A DNA stretch of 51,672 nucleotides from Deltaproteobacteria bacterium (lineage in GTDB: Bacteria > Desulfobacterota > Desulfobacteria > Desulfobacterales > SURF-15). The DNA lies in NCBI GenBank assembly GCA_019309565.1, contig JAFDFZ010000021.1, positions 1 through 51,672 on the forward strand. Direction: 5' to 3'. The notes under the pieces were generated by a model. The model ran no database searches. It was not told where the DNA came from and saw only the letters and a list, made by a program, of their open reading frames with translations. This document shows positions 27,666 to 37,374 of the stretch, piece by piece (the stretch's first letter is position 1; each line of letters opens with the position of its first letter). The position numbers and the translations under genes are program-made.

Positions 27666-28928
27666 ATGAATCAAAACAGGCAGTATAGATTTGATACCAG
27701 AGTCATTCATGCCGCTCAGGCGCCTTCAGACTGGCAGGGAGCCACTCTGGCCCCCATTTATCAGACGGCATCTCACCTGCATCAAACGGCGGAAAACTTA
27801 AGCCAGACCTTTGCAGGAAAAACTTCGGACCATATTTACATGAGACTAACCAATCCTACCAATCGAACGCTGGAAGAGAAACTGGCAGATCTTGAAGGCG
27901 GCAGGGCAGCGGTGGTAACCGGATCCGGCATGGCCGCCATCAACAACGCCTGTATGGCATTGCTTCGTGCCGGTGATGAAGCTGTATCGGGAAATTCCCT
28001 CTTCATGTCAACCTATCTGCTTTTTTCAAATGTATTTAAGAAATACGGAATTACCGTTCATCAGGTTGAATCAACAGATATTGAAGCCATTGAAAAAGCC
28101 ATCAATGAAAAAACCCGCATGCTGTATTTGGAAACCATCGGAAATCCGAAGATGGATATTCCAGATTTAACACGCGCCGCCGAAGTGGCCCATCGATATG
28201 GAATCCCACTTGTGGTGGATAATACACTGGCAAGCCCATATCTTTGTAGACCCATAGAACTGGGCGCGGATATTGTGGTGCATTCCACAACTAAGTACTT
28301 GGGTGGACATGGCGGTGCCATGGGGGGAGTGGTGATCGATGGAGGAAAATTTTCCTGGCCTGAAGAACGATTTCCTGATTTCAAGCCGTTCATAGACAGG
28401 AAAGGGCCGCTGGCTTATCTCGATAAGGTTTGGAGGGAGCATCACATTAATTTTGGAACCACTCAAGCACCGCTTCATTCATTTCTTACGATGATCGGGT
28501 TAGATACACTGGCATTGCGGATGGAACGACACATGAAAAACACACTTGCGGTCGCTCGGTACTTACAGCAACGTTCCGAAGTGAAATGGGTGAATTACCC
28601 GGGTTTGCCGGATCATCCCTCAAACGGTATCGCTGAAAGGCTTTTTGAAGGAAAAGGTTTTGGTGGCATGCTCACCTTTGGCCTTAAAGACCAGGATGCA
28701 TGTTTCCGGTTTATCGACAGTCTGCGGTTGATTTATCACCTGGCCAACCTCGGGGACTGCAAGACTCTTGCGATTCATCCATACTCCAGCCAGTATGTTT
28801 CCTTTGATGACGAAACCCGGCGGCGGCTTTCCATAACACCGGATATGATACGGCTTTCTGTGGGGATTGAAGCGGTGGAAGATATCTGTGAAGATCTGGG
28901 ACAGGCACTGGATCGGCTAGGTGGTTAG
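27666..28928 (+). CDS. metY: O-acetylhomoserine sulfhydrylase (aminocarboxypropyltransferase)
   Basis: 420-residue PLP enzyme of the Cys/Met metabolism family, making homocysteine from O-acetylhomoserine and sulfide (cytoplasm). Seen: FDTRVIHAAQ start, YMRLTNPTNRTLEEKLADLEGG, VTGSGMAAINNA, VVDNTLASPYLCRP, and the PLP-lysine motif HSTTKYLGGHG near residue 205. AGGAGG precedes the ATG. Followed 8 bp later by metX, its substrate supplier. Direct sulfhydrylation suits a sulfide-rich lifestyle. Confidence 0.93.
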   Translation: MNQNRQYRFDTRVIHAAQAPSDWQGATLAPIYQTASHLHQTAENLSQTFAGKTSDHIYMRLTNPTNRTLEEKLADLEGGRAAVVTGSGMAAINNACMALLRAGDEAVSGNSLFMSTYLLFSNVFKKYGITVHQVESTDIEAIEKAINEKTRMLYLETIGNPKMDIPDLTRAAEVAHRYGIPLVVDNTLASPYLCRPIELGADIVVHSTTKYLGGHGGAMGGVVIDGGKFSWPEERFPDFKPFIDRKGPLAYLDKVWREHHINFGTTQAPLHSFLTMIGLDTLALRMERHMKNTLAVARYLQQRSEVKWVNYPGLPDHPSNGIAERLFEGKGFGGMLTFGLKDQDACFRFIDSLRLIYHLANLGDCKTLAIHPYSSQYVSFDDETRRRLSITPDMIRLSVGIEAVEDICEDLGQALDRLGG

Positions 28929-28936
28929 AAGATTTC

Positions 28937-30106
28937 ATGAGTGAATATATCGAACATGATGTCAATGGGGTCTCTGTGGGTTTGGTGAAAAAAAAATATC
29001 ACACCTTCGCCCACCCGCCCAACGAGATATTGCTTGAAAGCGGTGTCAAGTTCGGCCCCATAACGATCGCTTATGAAACATACGGCGCGTTGGACTTAAA
29101 GAAACGAAACGCGGTGCTCATTGAGCATGCTCTTTCAGGGGATTCTCATGCTGCCGGTTACTATCATCCCGATGATCCGAAACCGGGCTGGTGGGATATC
29201 ATGGTCGGTCCCGGTAAAGGAATTGATACCAACAGATACTTTGTTATTTGTTCTAATATTCTGGGAAGTTGGATGGGCTCTACCGGCCCGGCGTCCATAA
29301 ACCCCAAAACCGGCAGGCCATTTGGTCTTGAGTTTCCGGTGGTGACCATCGGCGATATGGTAAACGCACAGAAAGCGCTGCTGGACTCGATGGGAATCGA
29401 AAAACTGCTTGCCGTCATCGGTGGTTCCATCGGCGGGATGCAGGTGCTGGAGTGGTGTGTAAGATATCCCGACATGGTTGAAGCAGCCATACCTCTTGCC
29501 ACTACGACCAAACACTCAGCACTGGCCATTGCCTTTAACGAAGTGGCAAGACAGGCTATCATGGCCGATCCCAACTGGAACAACGGTGACTATTATAATG
29601 GAACAAAACCGAATTTGGGGCTTGCAGTCGCGCGGATGATCGGCCATATCACCTATCTGTCCGATGAATCCATGCGACTGAAATTCGGCCGGCGACTTCA
29701 GGATAAAAGCGATTTCTCCTTTAATTTCGACGCCGATTTCCAGGTTGAAAGCTACCTTCGATACCAGGGAAGAAAGTTTGTCGACAGATTTGATGCGAAT
29801 TCTTTCTTATACATTACAAAGGCGGGAGACTATTATGATCTCGGCAAACAACATGGGGCGGGCTCCACGGTGAAGGCCTTTTCCAAGGCTAAAGCAAAAT
29901 TTCTGGCTGTATCTTACACCTCAGACTGGCTTTATCCAACGTATCAATCGAAAGACATGGTGAAAGCCATGAAAAAAAACGGGCTTGACGTCAGTTTTTG
30001 TGAAATCGAGGCCGAATGGGGCCACGATGCATTTCTGCTGCCAAATGCCCATCTAACCGCGTTAGTCAGGGGTTTCTTGGATCGTGTCTACAGAGAAGTT
30101 AGATAA
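28937..30106 (+). CDS. metX: Homoserine O-acetyltransferase
   Basis: 389-residue alpha/beta hydrolase that activates homoserine with acetyl-CoA. Seen: HALSGDSHAAG, GPGKGIDTNRYFVICSN, GSTGPASINPKTGRPFG, nucleophile serine in GGSIGGMQVLEW near residue 160, and late catalytic Asp/His in SDWLYP and WGHDAFLL. Substrate preference between acetyl- and succinyl-CoA cannot be proved, but MetY beside it uses the acetyl ester. Confidence 0.92.
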   Translation: MSEYIEHDVNGVSVGLVKKKYHTFAHPPNEILLESGVKFGPITIAYETYGALDLKKRNAVLIEHALSGDSHAAGYYHPDDPKPGWWDIMVGPGKGIDTNRYFVICSNILGSWMGSTGPASINPKTGRPFGLEFPVVTIGDMVNAQKALLDSMGIEKLLAVIGGSIGGMQVLEWCVRYPDMVEAAIPLATTTKHSALAIAFNEVARQAIMADPNWNNGDYYNGTKPNLGLAVARMIGHITYLSDESMRLKFGRRLQDKSDFSFNFDADFQVESYLRYQGRKFVDRFDANSFLYITKAGDYYDLGKQHGAGSTVKAFSKAKAKFLAVSYTSDWLYPTYQSKDMVKAMKKNGLDVSFCEIEAEWGHDAFLLPNAHLTALVRGFLDRVYREVR

Positions 30107-30113
30107 TAACCAC

Positions 30114-30719
30114 ATGAGGTTCGATCTGCAATTGATTGCATCCTGGATTGAGCCGGGAAGCAAGGTGCTTGATCTGGGGTGCGGTGAAGGGGAGCTGCTG
30201 AATTATTTAAAGAAAAGCAAGCAGGTTATCGGTACCGGCATTGATCATAATGAAAAAAAGGTCGCCAGGTGCATCGAAAAAGGCCTGACGGTTTTGCATG
30301 GGGACATCAATGAGGAAGTGGTCGATTACCCGGACAATACCTTTGATTATGTCGTTTTGAGCCAGACCCTGCAGCAGGTGTACGCACCGGCGTTGTTAAT
30401 CCCCTCGCTTTTGCGTATCGGAAGAAAGGCCATCGTGAGCTTCCCCAATTTCAGCCACTGGCGGGTTCGAATGCAGCTTTTGCTGACCGGATATGCTCCC
30501 ATCACACGACAGCTGCCGTATGAGTGGTACGATACTCCGAATATTCGCGTAATTACGCTGAAGGACTTCAGGAAATTCATCCGACAAGTGGGCTTTACCA
30601 TTCAAAAGGAAATAGCCATCAACACCAGCTCGCAGGACAGAAGGGGAAATATCGTGCGTGTGCTTCCCAATCTGTTTGCAACCTACGGCATCTTTCTTAT
30701 CAGAAAAGGCAAAGAATAG
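30114..30719 (+). CDS. metW: Methionine biosynthesis protein MetW (methyltransferase-like)
   Basis: 201 residues with a SAM-binding fold: VLDLGCGEGELL near residue 18, then DYVVLSQTLQQVY and FPNFSHWRVRMQLLLTG, the MetW signature. MetW commonly follows metX and is needed for full MetX activity in several bacteria. I start at the ATG at 30114 (MRFDLQLI), the usual MetW N-terminus; a GTG at 30084 would overlap metX. Ends 14 bp from the convergent cytochrome gene. Confidence 0.9.
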   Translation: MRFDLQLIASWIEPGSKVLDLGCGEGELLNYLKKSKQVIGTGIDHNEKKVARCIEKGLTVLHGDINEEVVDYPDNTFDYVVLSQTLQQVYAPALLIPSLLRIGRKAIVSFPNFSHWRVRMQLLLTGYAPITRQLPYEWYDTPNIRVITLKDFRKFIRQVGFTIQKEIAINTSSQDRRGNIVRVLPNLFATYGIFLIRKGKE

Positions 30720-30733
30720 ACAGCGCTAATCAG

Positions 30734-32131
30734 TTATTTTGAAAATACCTCTTTTGGCCTTGTGGTGTTTCCCGTGGCATTGGGCCAATCTTTTGCCACA
30801 TAGGCTTTTTTGTTATGCTTTATCAACTCGTTGGCTTTTTTCATGAAGCTGACATAGCGTTTTTTGCACTCATAAAACCCGTGCCACCAGGCATAATCCG
30901 GGGCCATCATGGCAGCGCCAAAACGGGCTCTTCGCCCTTCATGATGCCACAGCTCGTAATATTGCACTTCAAGCTCTTCATCGAAAAATTTGGTCTTATC
31001 AAGCAGACCCTTTTCATACAGAGTGTCCAGCATTTTTTTGGCCGGCTTGAAATAGACCTCGTTGTATTCCATCATCACTTTATCCATCTTGATAAAGTGC
31101 GCATTGGTCCATGTGTTGCTGTGGCACTGCAAGCAGATTTCTTTCATCTTTTCCCGCTCTGCCTTCCAGTTGGTCTTGGCCGGAAATGGTTTGAAATCCT
31201 CGGGGCGAATGGTAAGGGGGGCCTGGCTTTCCCATGCAAGCCTCTCGGTTACATCGTGGGTGGTAAAAACAGTTCCGGCCCCTGACATATGGCAGGCAGC
31301 GCAGGTGGGTGCCCTGAAATCCACGCCGGGAGTCCATGTCCCGGGCGCCGAATCCCAGTTGTATTCATCGCCGTGAGCCGTGTAAATATCGCCATGTTTG
31401 GATTCCATGTAGATTTCAATCTGGGGATGGTCCGGTCCCAGGTGGCACTGTGCGCAGGCTTCCGGCTTTCTGGCTTCCATCACGGAGAAGCGGTGTCTGG
31501 TGTGACAGGCGGTACAGCTTCCCTTGCTTCCGTCAAAATTAATACGCCCCACGCCGACGTTGGGCCATATCTCCGGATCCAGAGTATCATCTTTCATTCT
31601 CAGCACGGTGCCATGGCAATGAAAACAGCCTGAGGCCCGCTCAAAATCGCTGTTCATTCCCTTGTTAAGCCACGGATCAATTTTCCAGATAATCTCTAAG
31701 GTATTTGCGTGTTTGCTTCGAGCATATTGTTTGGCCTCATCCGGATGGCAGCGGGAGCAATCCTTGGGAGTTACCGCTGCGGCAACAGGAACCATGTATT
31801 CCCTGGTGCCGTATTTCAAATCCGATCGTTCATATTGCTTAAAATGAGTTTTGCTCACACCCTTTTCGAACTCTTCTGCAAGGTGGCAGTCGTAGCAGGT
31901 AATATTTGCATTGGCATGCCTGCTTTTGGCCCAGTCTGCAAACAATCCGGGATTAACCCGCCTGTGACATTCAATACAGGCCACCGCCTCTTTGGGCATG
32001 CTGCGCTCTATCCTGAATTCCTTCTGTGTGGGAATGTTTGGAGCGGACTGGGCATCTGCCCCATGGGTGGTGATGATAAAAAGGAATATAAAGAGCATTG
32101 GAATGATACAAGTCTGTGTGCGCCGTTTCAT
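30734..32131 (-). CDS. Octaheme cytochrome c of the hydroxylamine oxidoreductase family
   Basis: 465-residue exported protein with an N-terminal signal (hydrophobic LFIFLFIITTHGADA) and eight CxxCH heme-binding motifs (CIECH, CYDCH, CSRCH, CFHCH, CTACH, CAQCH, CAACH, CLQCH). The C-terminal WHHEGRRARFGAAMMAPDYAWWHGFYE region is diagnostic of the HAO family (split in reading). In nitrifiers HAO oxidises hydroxylamine; relatives in non-nitrifiers without the tyrosine-heme crosslink reduce nitrite or hydroxylamine. The direction here cannot be decided by eye. Directly follows a NapC/NrfH-type quinol oxidase subunit. Confidence 0.88.
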   Translation of the reverse strand: MKRRTQTCIIPMLFIFLFIITTHGADAQSAPNIPTQKEFRIERSMPKEAVACIECHRRVNPGLFADWAKSRHANANITCYDCHLAEEFEKGVSKTHFKQYERSDLKYGTREYMVPVAAAVTPKDCSRCHPDEAKQYARSKHANTLEIIWKIDPWLNKGMNSDFERASGCFHCHGTVLRMKDDTLDPEIWPNVGVGRINFDGSKGSCTACHTRHRFSVMEARKPEACAQCHLGPDHPQIEIYMESKHGDIYTAHGDEYNWDSAPGTWTPGVDFRAPTCAACHMSGAGTVFTTHDVTERLAWESQAPLTIRPEDFKPFPAKTNWKAEREKMKEICLQCHSNTWTNAHFIKMDKVMMEYNEVYFKPAKKMLDTLYEKGLLDKTKFFDEELEVQYYELWHHEGRRARFGAAMMAPDYAWWHGFYECKKRYVSFMKKANELIKHNKKAYVAKDWPNATGNTTRPKEVFSK

Positions 32132-32218
32132 GTCACCCCCCCCTTTTTATAAAATTAAATAATGAGCCATGGGTTTCTTTCATTGTAACGCTTGGCCGTG
32201 AAATAGAAATCGACGTTT

Positions 32219-32770
32219 TTAAGCACCGAATCCTTTGTACGGTGTTTGATATTGCTTGTAACGATAATACTCTCGTTTATTGTGCACCAGGTTTCTATGG
32301 CAGTCTACGCATTTCTTCTCATATCCGGCTCTTGCATAAAGAACATCTCGGTGTGCCAACATGGCACCACGTTTATCGGGTATATACAGGATATTTCGAT
32401 GGCACTTCTGGCATTGTTCGTTTTTAAAAGAAGCATACGCCTTTTCCCGCTGCAACTGGTGATCGTATTCATCCTTGGTAAAATGGACGATGATATCTTT
32501 GATTCCATGAAAGGTTTTTGCATAGAAAAAATTCAGCATATCATGGGGTGCCGGGAGATGACAATCCATGCAATCGGCCACAAATCCATGCGCATTGTTT
32601 ACGTGAGTGGAGGTTTTCCAGGTCTCGTATGCGAACCGAATCTCATGGCACGAGGCACAGAACTGAGGCGTCGAGGTGCGCACCATGGTATAGTAAGTGA
32701 TACTGAAAAGAGGAAATGCGATCATAATGCCCGCAATGACCAGCATGGAGCTGATGAGATACTTTTTCAT
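32219..32770 (-). CDS. NapC/NrfH-type tetraheme cytochrome c, membrane anchored
   Basis: 183 residues with one N-terminal transmembrane helix (residues 5-27) that stays as an anchor, and four CxxCH motifs (CASCH, CMDCH, CQKCH, CVDCH). Such proteins take electrons from menaquinol and pass them to a periplasmic multiheme enzyme. The partner is the octaheme protein 87 bp downstream, together resembling the haoCA arrangement known in epsilonproteobacteria. That arrangement favours a reductive (nitrite/hydroxylamine) role. Confidence 0.88.
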   Translation of the reverse strand: MKKYLISSMLVIAGIMIAFPLFSITYYTMVRTSTPQFCASCHEIRFAYETWKTSTHVNNAHGFVADCMDCHLPAPHDMLNFFYAKTFHGIKDIIVHFTKDEYDHQLQREKAYASFKNEQCQKCHRNILYIPDKRGAMLAHRDVLYARAGYEKKCVDCHRNLVHNKREYYRYKQYQTPYKGFGA

Positions 32771-32977
32771 TCACTTTCCCTTGTTTTAAAGAAAAAAAGA
32801 AAGGCAAGAAAAAACAAAACCAGGCTCAATTGTTAAGTTTTTGATCTGACAAAACGGTTAATAAGCCCGCTGCGCCTGCAATGTCAACATAAAAAACTTT
32901 CGGGTAAAAAAGAAGAAAACGGCTGATTACAAGTATTTCGATATCCGCTCAAACGCATTGATTCAGCTTGCAACAGT

Positions 32978-34201
32978 TCACCCTAACGCTTCCCGAATCC
33001 GTGACATGGCTTTCTTAACATTTTCAAAGCTGTTGAACGCACTGATCCGGATATATCCCTGACCGCATTTGCCGAAACCCGCGCCGGGTGTGCACACAAC
33101 ACCGGCCTTTTCCAGCATCTCATCGAAAAAGCTCCAGGAATCAGTTTTCCCGTCCACCCAAATGTAGGGAGAATTATCGCCTCCAGTGCATTCATATCCA
33201 AGGGCGGTCATTTCGTTTCGGATAAGCCGTGCATTTCTCAAGTAATGGTCGATTCGCTCTTTGCACTGCTGCTTGCCCTCTTGGCTGTAAACCGCCTCCG
33301 CTGCTCTTTGCACCGGGTAAGATACGCCATTGAATTTAGTCGTATGCCGCCTGTTCCACAGGGAATGCAGCCCATGTTTCGAACCCTTGTCATCATAGGC
33401 GATGCAGGTTTTTGGTATTACCACGTAACCACATCGAATCCCCGTAAATCCTGCGCTTTTGGAGAAGCTTCTTATTTCGATGGCAACCTCCTTTGCTCCA
33501 TTGATTTCATATATGGATCGGGGCAGGCTATCATCGCGGATAAATGCTTCATATGCAGCGTCGTAAAGGATCAGGGCCTTGTTTTCCCGAGCATAATCAA
33601 CCCATTGTTGAAGCTTATCTTTTGATATCGCAGCACCCGTTGGATTGTTCGGAAAACACAGATAGATTAAATCCACCGGCTCTTTCGGCAGCTGAGGGAT
33701 AAACCCGTTATCCCGTGTGCTGTCAAGATAGTAAACACCTTCGTATCTTCCATCCTTAAACCCCCCGGTTCTGCCCGCCATGACGTTGGTATCCAAATAA
33801 ACAGGATAGACAGGGTCGGGAAGGGCGATCCTTATGTTAGAGGAAAAAATTTCCTGGATATTACCGGAATCACATTTGGCACCGTCGCTTATGAAAATCT
33901 CATCCGCTGAAATGTCTGCTCCTCTGTCCTGGAAGTCGTTGGCAGCGATTTTTTCCCTCAAAAAGGGATAGCCCTGTTCGGGGCCGTATCCGCGAAACGT
34001 TCGATCATCGGCCATCTCATCCACGGCTTTATGAAATGCATCTATGCAGGCTTTGGGCAGGCAGCGTGTCACATCACCGATACCCAGCTTAATGACTTCC
34101 ATCTGCGGATTGGCAGCCTGAAAGTCAGCCACCCTTTTTGCAATGTCCGAAAACAGATACGAGGCCTGAAGTTTGAGATAATTTTCATTGATTTTGATCA
34201 T
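32978..34201 (-). CDS. dapL: LL-diaminopimelate aminotransferase
   Basis: 407-residue PLP aminotransferase that makes LL-diaminopimelate from tetrahydrodipicolinate in one step for lysine and peptidoglycan. Seen: N-terminal [18 protein letters not shown] (DapL start), [35 protein letters not shown], and the PLP lysine in [15 protein letters not shown] near residue 250. DapL is found in plants, chlamydiae and several anaerobic phyla including Desulfobacterota, in place of DapDCE. Same strand as lpd, with 116 bp between. Confidence 0.93.
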   Translation of the reverse strand: MIKINENYLKLQASYLFSDIAKRVADFQAANPQMEVIKLGIGDVTRCLPKACIDAFHKAVDEMADDRTFRGYGPEQGYPFLREKIAANDFQDRGADISADEIFISDGAKCDSGNIQEIFSSNIRIALPDPVYPVYLDTNVMAGRTGGFKDGRYEGVYYLDSTRDNGFIPQLPKEPVDLIYLCFPNNPTGAAISKDKLQQWVDYARENKALILYDAAYEAFIRDDSLPRSIYEINGAKEVAIEIRSFSKSAGFTGIRCGYVVIPKTCIAYDDKGSKHGLHSLWNRRHTTKFNGVSYPVQRAAEAVYSQEGKQQCKERIDHYLRNARLIRNEMTALGYECTGGDNSPYIWVDGKTDSWSFFDEMLEKAGVVCTPGAGFGKCGQGYIRISAFNSFENVKKAMSRIREALG

Positions 34202-34317
34202 TTGCTAACCTCCACTAAGTCTAGGGTTAAACAGGGAATCTCACATGTGGTGGGATATTTTTCCAAACAACTAAATCGATACGTATTTTCCAGCCGGTGT
34301 CCCATTTGTAACAGCAG

Positions 34318-35739
34318 TCAGGATGCGTAGATCGCACATTTGCTTGCCACCATGGCAGCTTCTTGCAACGCTTCGGCAAAAGTCGGGTGACCATGGATAG
34401 TTCGAGCCACATCCTCTGAGCCGGCACCGAATTCAATCGCCAGCACACATTCCGCGATCATATCCGCTGCTCGAGGGCCGATGATGTGAACACCCAATAT
34501 CCGATCCGTTTTGCCATGGGAAATTAGTTTTACAAACCCTTCGGTTTCTCCCATACAACGCGCACGCCCGGCCCCTGAAAAAGGATAGGTGCCCACACAA
34601 TAAGGAATCTGGCGTTCTTTGACCTGCTCTTCGGTTAATCCGACACTGGCAACCTCTGGCCACGTATAGATAACAGATGGAATTGCATCATAGTTGACCT
34701 CCCCGGGCTTTCCCGCAATACACTCAGCGGCTGCGATACCTTCGGCTGAGGCCTTGTGGGCAAGCATCGGGCCATCAATGATATCTCCCACAGCATAAAT
34801 CGTGGGAATGCTGGTGCGATAGGACTCGTCTACCTGAATCCTTCCTGTTTCGGTATTTGTTTTAATGCCAAGCGATTTAACCCCGAGATCATCTATAAGC
34901 GGCCTGCGACCCACAGCCACCAGCAGACGGTCGCACTGCAGTGTTTGTTTCTTGGAATCGGCTTCAAGATATACGCGCACACCCGCTTTGGTGATCTTGG
35001 CGCTTAAAACCTTTGTTTTCAGGCGAAACTCTATTCCCTGATTGGTCAGCAACCTCTTCAGAGCACGCGATATCTGCCCGTCCATGGTTGAGGCGATGTT
35101 GGGAAGTTTTTCAATTACGGTTACTTTTGTTCCAAGCCGACGCCACACAGAACCGATTTCAAGGCCGACATAGCCACCGCCCACGATACCGAGATGTTTG
35201 GGGACAGACTTAAAATTAAGGGCTTCTGTGGAACTTACGATGGTCTTGCCATCGAATTGAAGGTCCGGCACCGATACGGGGCCGCTTCCGGTAGCAAGCA
35301 GTATCGCTGCTGCCTTTAAGGTAAATTTCTTTCTTTCCTTGCCTATCGGGGGCGTAATCTCCACCACATCTCTGCCTGTCAAACGGGCCCTGCCATGAAT
35401 CACGTCTATCCGGTGTCCTTCAAGAAGCTTTCTTACATTTTCAGTAAGCGCCTCAACGACCTTTTCCTTTCTGGACATCATCCTCTCCAGATCCAGTTGG
35501 ATCTTTCCTGTTCGGATTCCGTGTTCATCAAAATGTTTCTGAGCGAGATGAAAATATTCGCTGGAATCAAGCAGAGCTTTGCTGGGAATGCACCCCACGT
35601 TAAGACACACACCGCCGAGCCGATCTTCTTTTTCGATGCAAGCGACCTTCAAGCCAAGCTGGGATGCCCGGACCGCAGCCACATATCCACCAGGGCCGGC
35701 TCCTACAACGATAAGATCGTAAGCTTCTTTTTTTTCCAT
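34318..35739 (-). CDS. lpd: Dihydrolipoyl dehydrogenase (E3)
   Basis: 473-residue flavoprotein that reoxidises the lipoyl group of 2-oxoacid dehydrogenase complexes. Seen: FAD-binding GAGPGGYVAAVRASQLG at residue 12, redox disulfide CLNVGCIPSKALL near 46, NAD-binding GGGYVGLEIGSVW near 187, second FAD site VGDIIDGPMLAHKA near 320, and the catalytic HGHPTFAEALQ base near 455. It starts 2 bp after sucB, so the E2-E3 pair is coupled. Confidence 0.93.
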   Translation of the reverse strand: MEKKEAYDLIVVGAGPGGYVAAVRASQLGLKVACIEKEDRLGGVCLNVGCIPSKALLDSSEYFHLAQKHFDEHGIRTGKIQLDLERMMSRKEKVVEALTENVRKLLEGHRIDVIHGRARLTGRDVVEITPPIGKERKKFTLKAAAILLATGSGPVSVPDLQFDGKTIVSSTEALNFKSVPKHLGIVGGGYVGLEIGSVWRRLGTKVTVIEKLPNIASTMDGQISRALKRLLTNQGIEFRLKTKVLSAKITKAGVRVYLEADSKKQTLQCDRLLVAVGRRPLIDDLGVKSLGIKTNTETGRIQVDESYRTSIPTIYAVGDIIDGPMLAHKASAEGIAAAECIAGKPGEVNYDAIPSVIYTWPEVASVGLTEEQVKERQIPYCVGTYPFSGAGRARCMGETEGFVKLISHGKTDRILGVHIIGPRAADMIAECVLAIEFGAGSEDVARTIHGHPTFAEALQEAAMVASKCAIYAS

Positions 35740-35741
35740 AT

Positions 35742-37010
35742 CTAAATCTCCACCAGCATACGTTCAGGTGATTCGATACATTCCTTTATCCTTTTAAGGA
35801 AGGTGACCGCTTCTCTGCCGTCCACAATACGGTGATCGTAACTGAGCGCCACATACATCATGGGCCTGATGACCACCCGGCCGTCAATGGCGATGGGACG
35901 ATCTTCTATTTTATGCATACCCAGAATTCCGCTTTGTGGCATATTTAAAATGGGGGTGCTAAGAAGCGATCCGAACACGCCGCCATTGGTAATGGTAAAG
36001 GTACCTCCCTCCAGATCCGCCAGTTCAAGACGGTTTTCTTTGATTTTGTTCACATATTCGATGATGGTAGCCTCCAGCTCTGCAAAACTGAGCCGGTCCG
36101 CATGCCGGATGACCGGGACCACCAACCCGCGTTCGGTGCCGACAGCAACACCGATATGATAGTAATGGTGGTAGACGATATCCTGGCCTTCGATGAACGC
36201 ATTAATTTCAGGAAATTCTTTTAGAGCCGCAACAGCGGCTTTAATGAAAAAAGACATAAGCCCCAGGGAGGTGCCGTAACGCTGCTGGAAGGTGTGCTTG
36301 AAATCAGCTCTAAACTTCTGAACATTGCTCATGTCTATTTCGTTGAAGGTTGTAAGCATCGCGGTTTTTTGTATCGATTCCAGCAGCCGGGAAGCAATCC
36401 GCTGACGGATGGGACTCATAGGTTTACGTTCTACCGGTTCGGGTATCGATATTGCTTCTTGCGCCGCCGGTTTAGTTTTGATGTCCCTGGTCTGCTCAAG
36501 CTGGGAAATTTCGGCACCCTCAAGGTAAAGCAAAACATCTCCTTTTGTGATCCTGCCCCCGGGACCCGTGCCGATGATTCGACTGATATCGATGTTTTTT
36601 TCGGCTACAAGACGGCGCACAGCCGGAGACAGAGGGGGCTGGCTGCTTATTTCAAGACCCTCAGCCGGAATAGGACCGGGTGCAGGTCCTGGCGTTGGTT
36701 CTTCAGGAGGTTTACGGGACGGTATTTGAACCGCTTCCTTTTCGGCAGCAGAAACCCGTTCTGCCGGCAACTTGGCCCCGGTGTCGATTATTCCCACCAC
36801 CGCCCCAACGGCGATTGTTTCACCTTCGGAAACCATGATTTTCAATATACCCTCGGCTTCGGCTAAAACTTCCAGTGTAACTTTATCGGTTTCGATCAAA
36901 AAAAGCGGCTCGTCTTTTTGAACAACATCTCCATCTTGTTTATACCACTGGGCAAGCAGAGTTTGCTTTACGGATTCACCAACACTTGGCACCCTGATCT
37001 CAACTGCCAT
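35742..37010 (-). CDS. sucB: 2-oxoglutarate dehydrogenase E2, dihydrolipoyl succinyltransferase
   Basis: 422 residues: lipoyl domain at 1-76 with the modified lysine in ETDKVTLEV, proline-rich linker at ~85-118 ([19 protein letters not shown]), E1/E3-binding domain at ~122-158 ([30 protein letters not shown], split), a second linker, then the acyltransferase core ending with [11 protein letters not shown]. The pairing with SucA-type E1 supports succinyl rather than acetyl transfer. A repeat (37059-37360) separates it from sucA. Confidence 0.9.
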   Translation of the reverse strand: MAVEIRVPSVGESVKQTLLAQWYKQDGDVVQKDEPLFLIETDKVTLEVLAEAEGILKIMVSEGETIAVGAVVGIIDTGAKLPAERVSAAEKEAVQIPSRKPPEEPTPGPAPGPIPAEGLEISSQPPLSPAVRRLVAEKNIDISRIIGTGPGGRITKGDVLLYLEGAEISQLEQTRDIKTKPAAQEAISIPEPVERKPMSPIRQRIASRLLESIQKTAMLTTFNEIDMSNVQKFRADFKHTFQQRYGTSLGLMSFFIKAAVAALKEFPEINAFIEGQDIVYHHYYHIGVAVGTERGLVVPVIRHADRLSFAELEATIIEYVNKIKENRLELADLEGGTFTITNGGVFGSLLSTPILNMPQSGILGMHKIEDRPIAIDGRVVIRPMMYVALSYDHRIVDGREAVTFLKRIKECIESPERMLVEI

Positions 37011-37058
37011 AATCTCTCCCTTTTGCTTGAAGAATAAAAAGGCCTCTTAGGCTGTTAT

Positions 37059-37360
37059 CTCAAGTTTCGCACCCTGTTTTACCGTAAAATTGTAAATAGA
37101 TCTTAAGTCGAATAAATTTTTTGGAAGGCAAAATACACTTTATCATCCTTCGATGACGGCACAATGGAGGTCAACAAAGCGCTGAAACCAGAGATATCAA
37201 GATCTTCCACTACTTAGCAACCTTTCCCTTGTGCCTTTGTTCGATGTTTCCGACTGGGTGCAGCCTAAGAGCTTCGGTGTAATTATTTTGCCTTCCTAAA
37301 ATTTCATTCGACTCCGTCATTATAATGCTTTACAACGCATTTAAGGGTGCGAAATTTGAG
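37059..37360. repeat. Nested palindromic element, copy C (full length)
   Basis: 302 bp between sucA and sucB. Outer ends CTCAAGTTTCGCACCCT (37059-37075) and AGGGTGCGAAATTTGAG (37344-37360) are inverted with one mismatch. Inner inverted pair at 37107-37134 and 37285-37312 (GTCGAATaAA...GGAAGGCAAAAT). Core 37135-37284 is 150 bp, as in copy A, but reversed. If sucA and sucB are one transcript, this structure is transcribed between them. Confidence 0.92.
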
Positions 37361-37374
37361 TGTTATTTTTTATA

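Noticed and set aside
34215-34260. Possible terminator after lpd (ATCTCAC/GTGGGAT stem)
   Set aside because: Only a 7-bp stem with a wobble pair, and no U-tract in the lpd direction.
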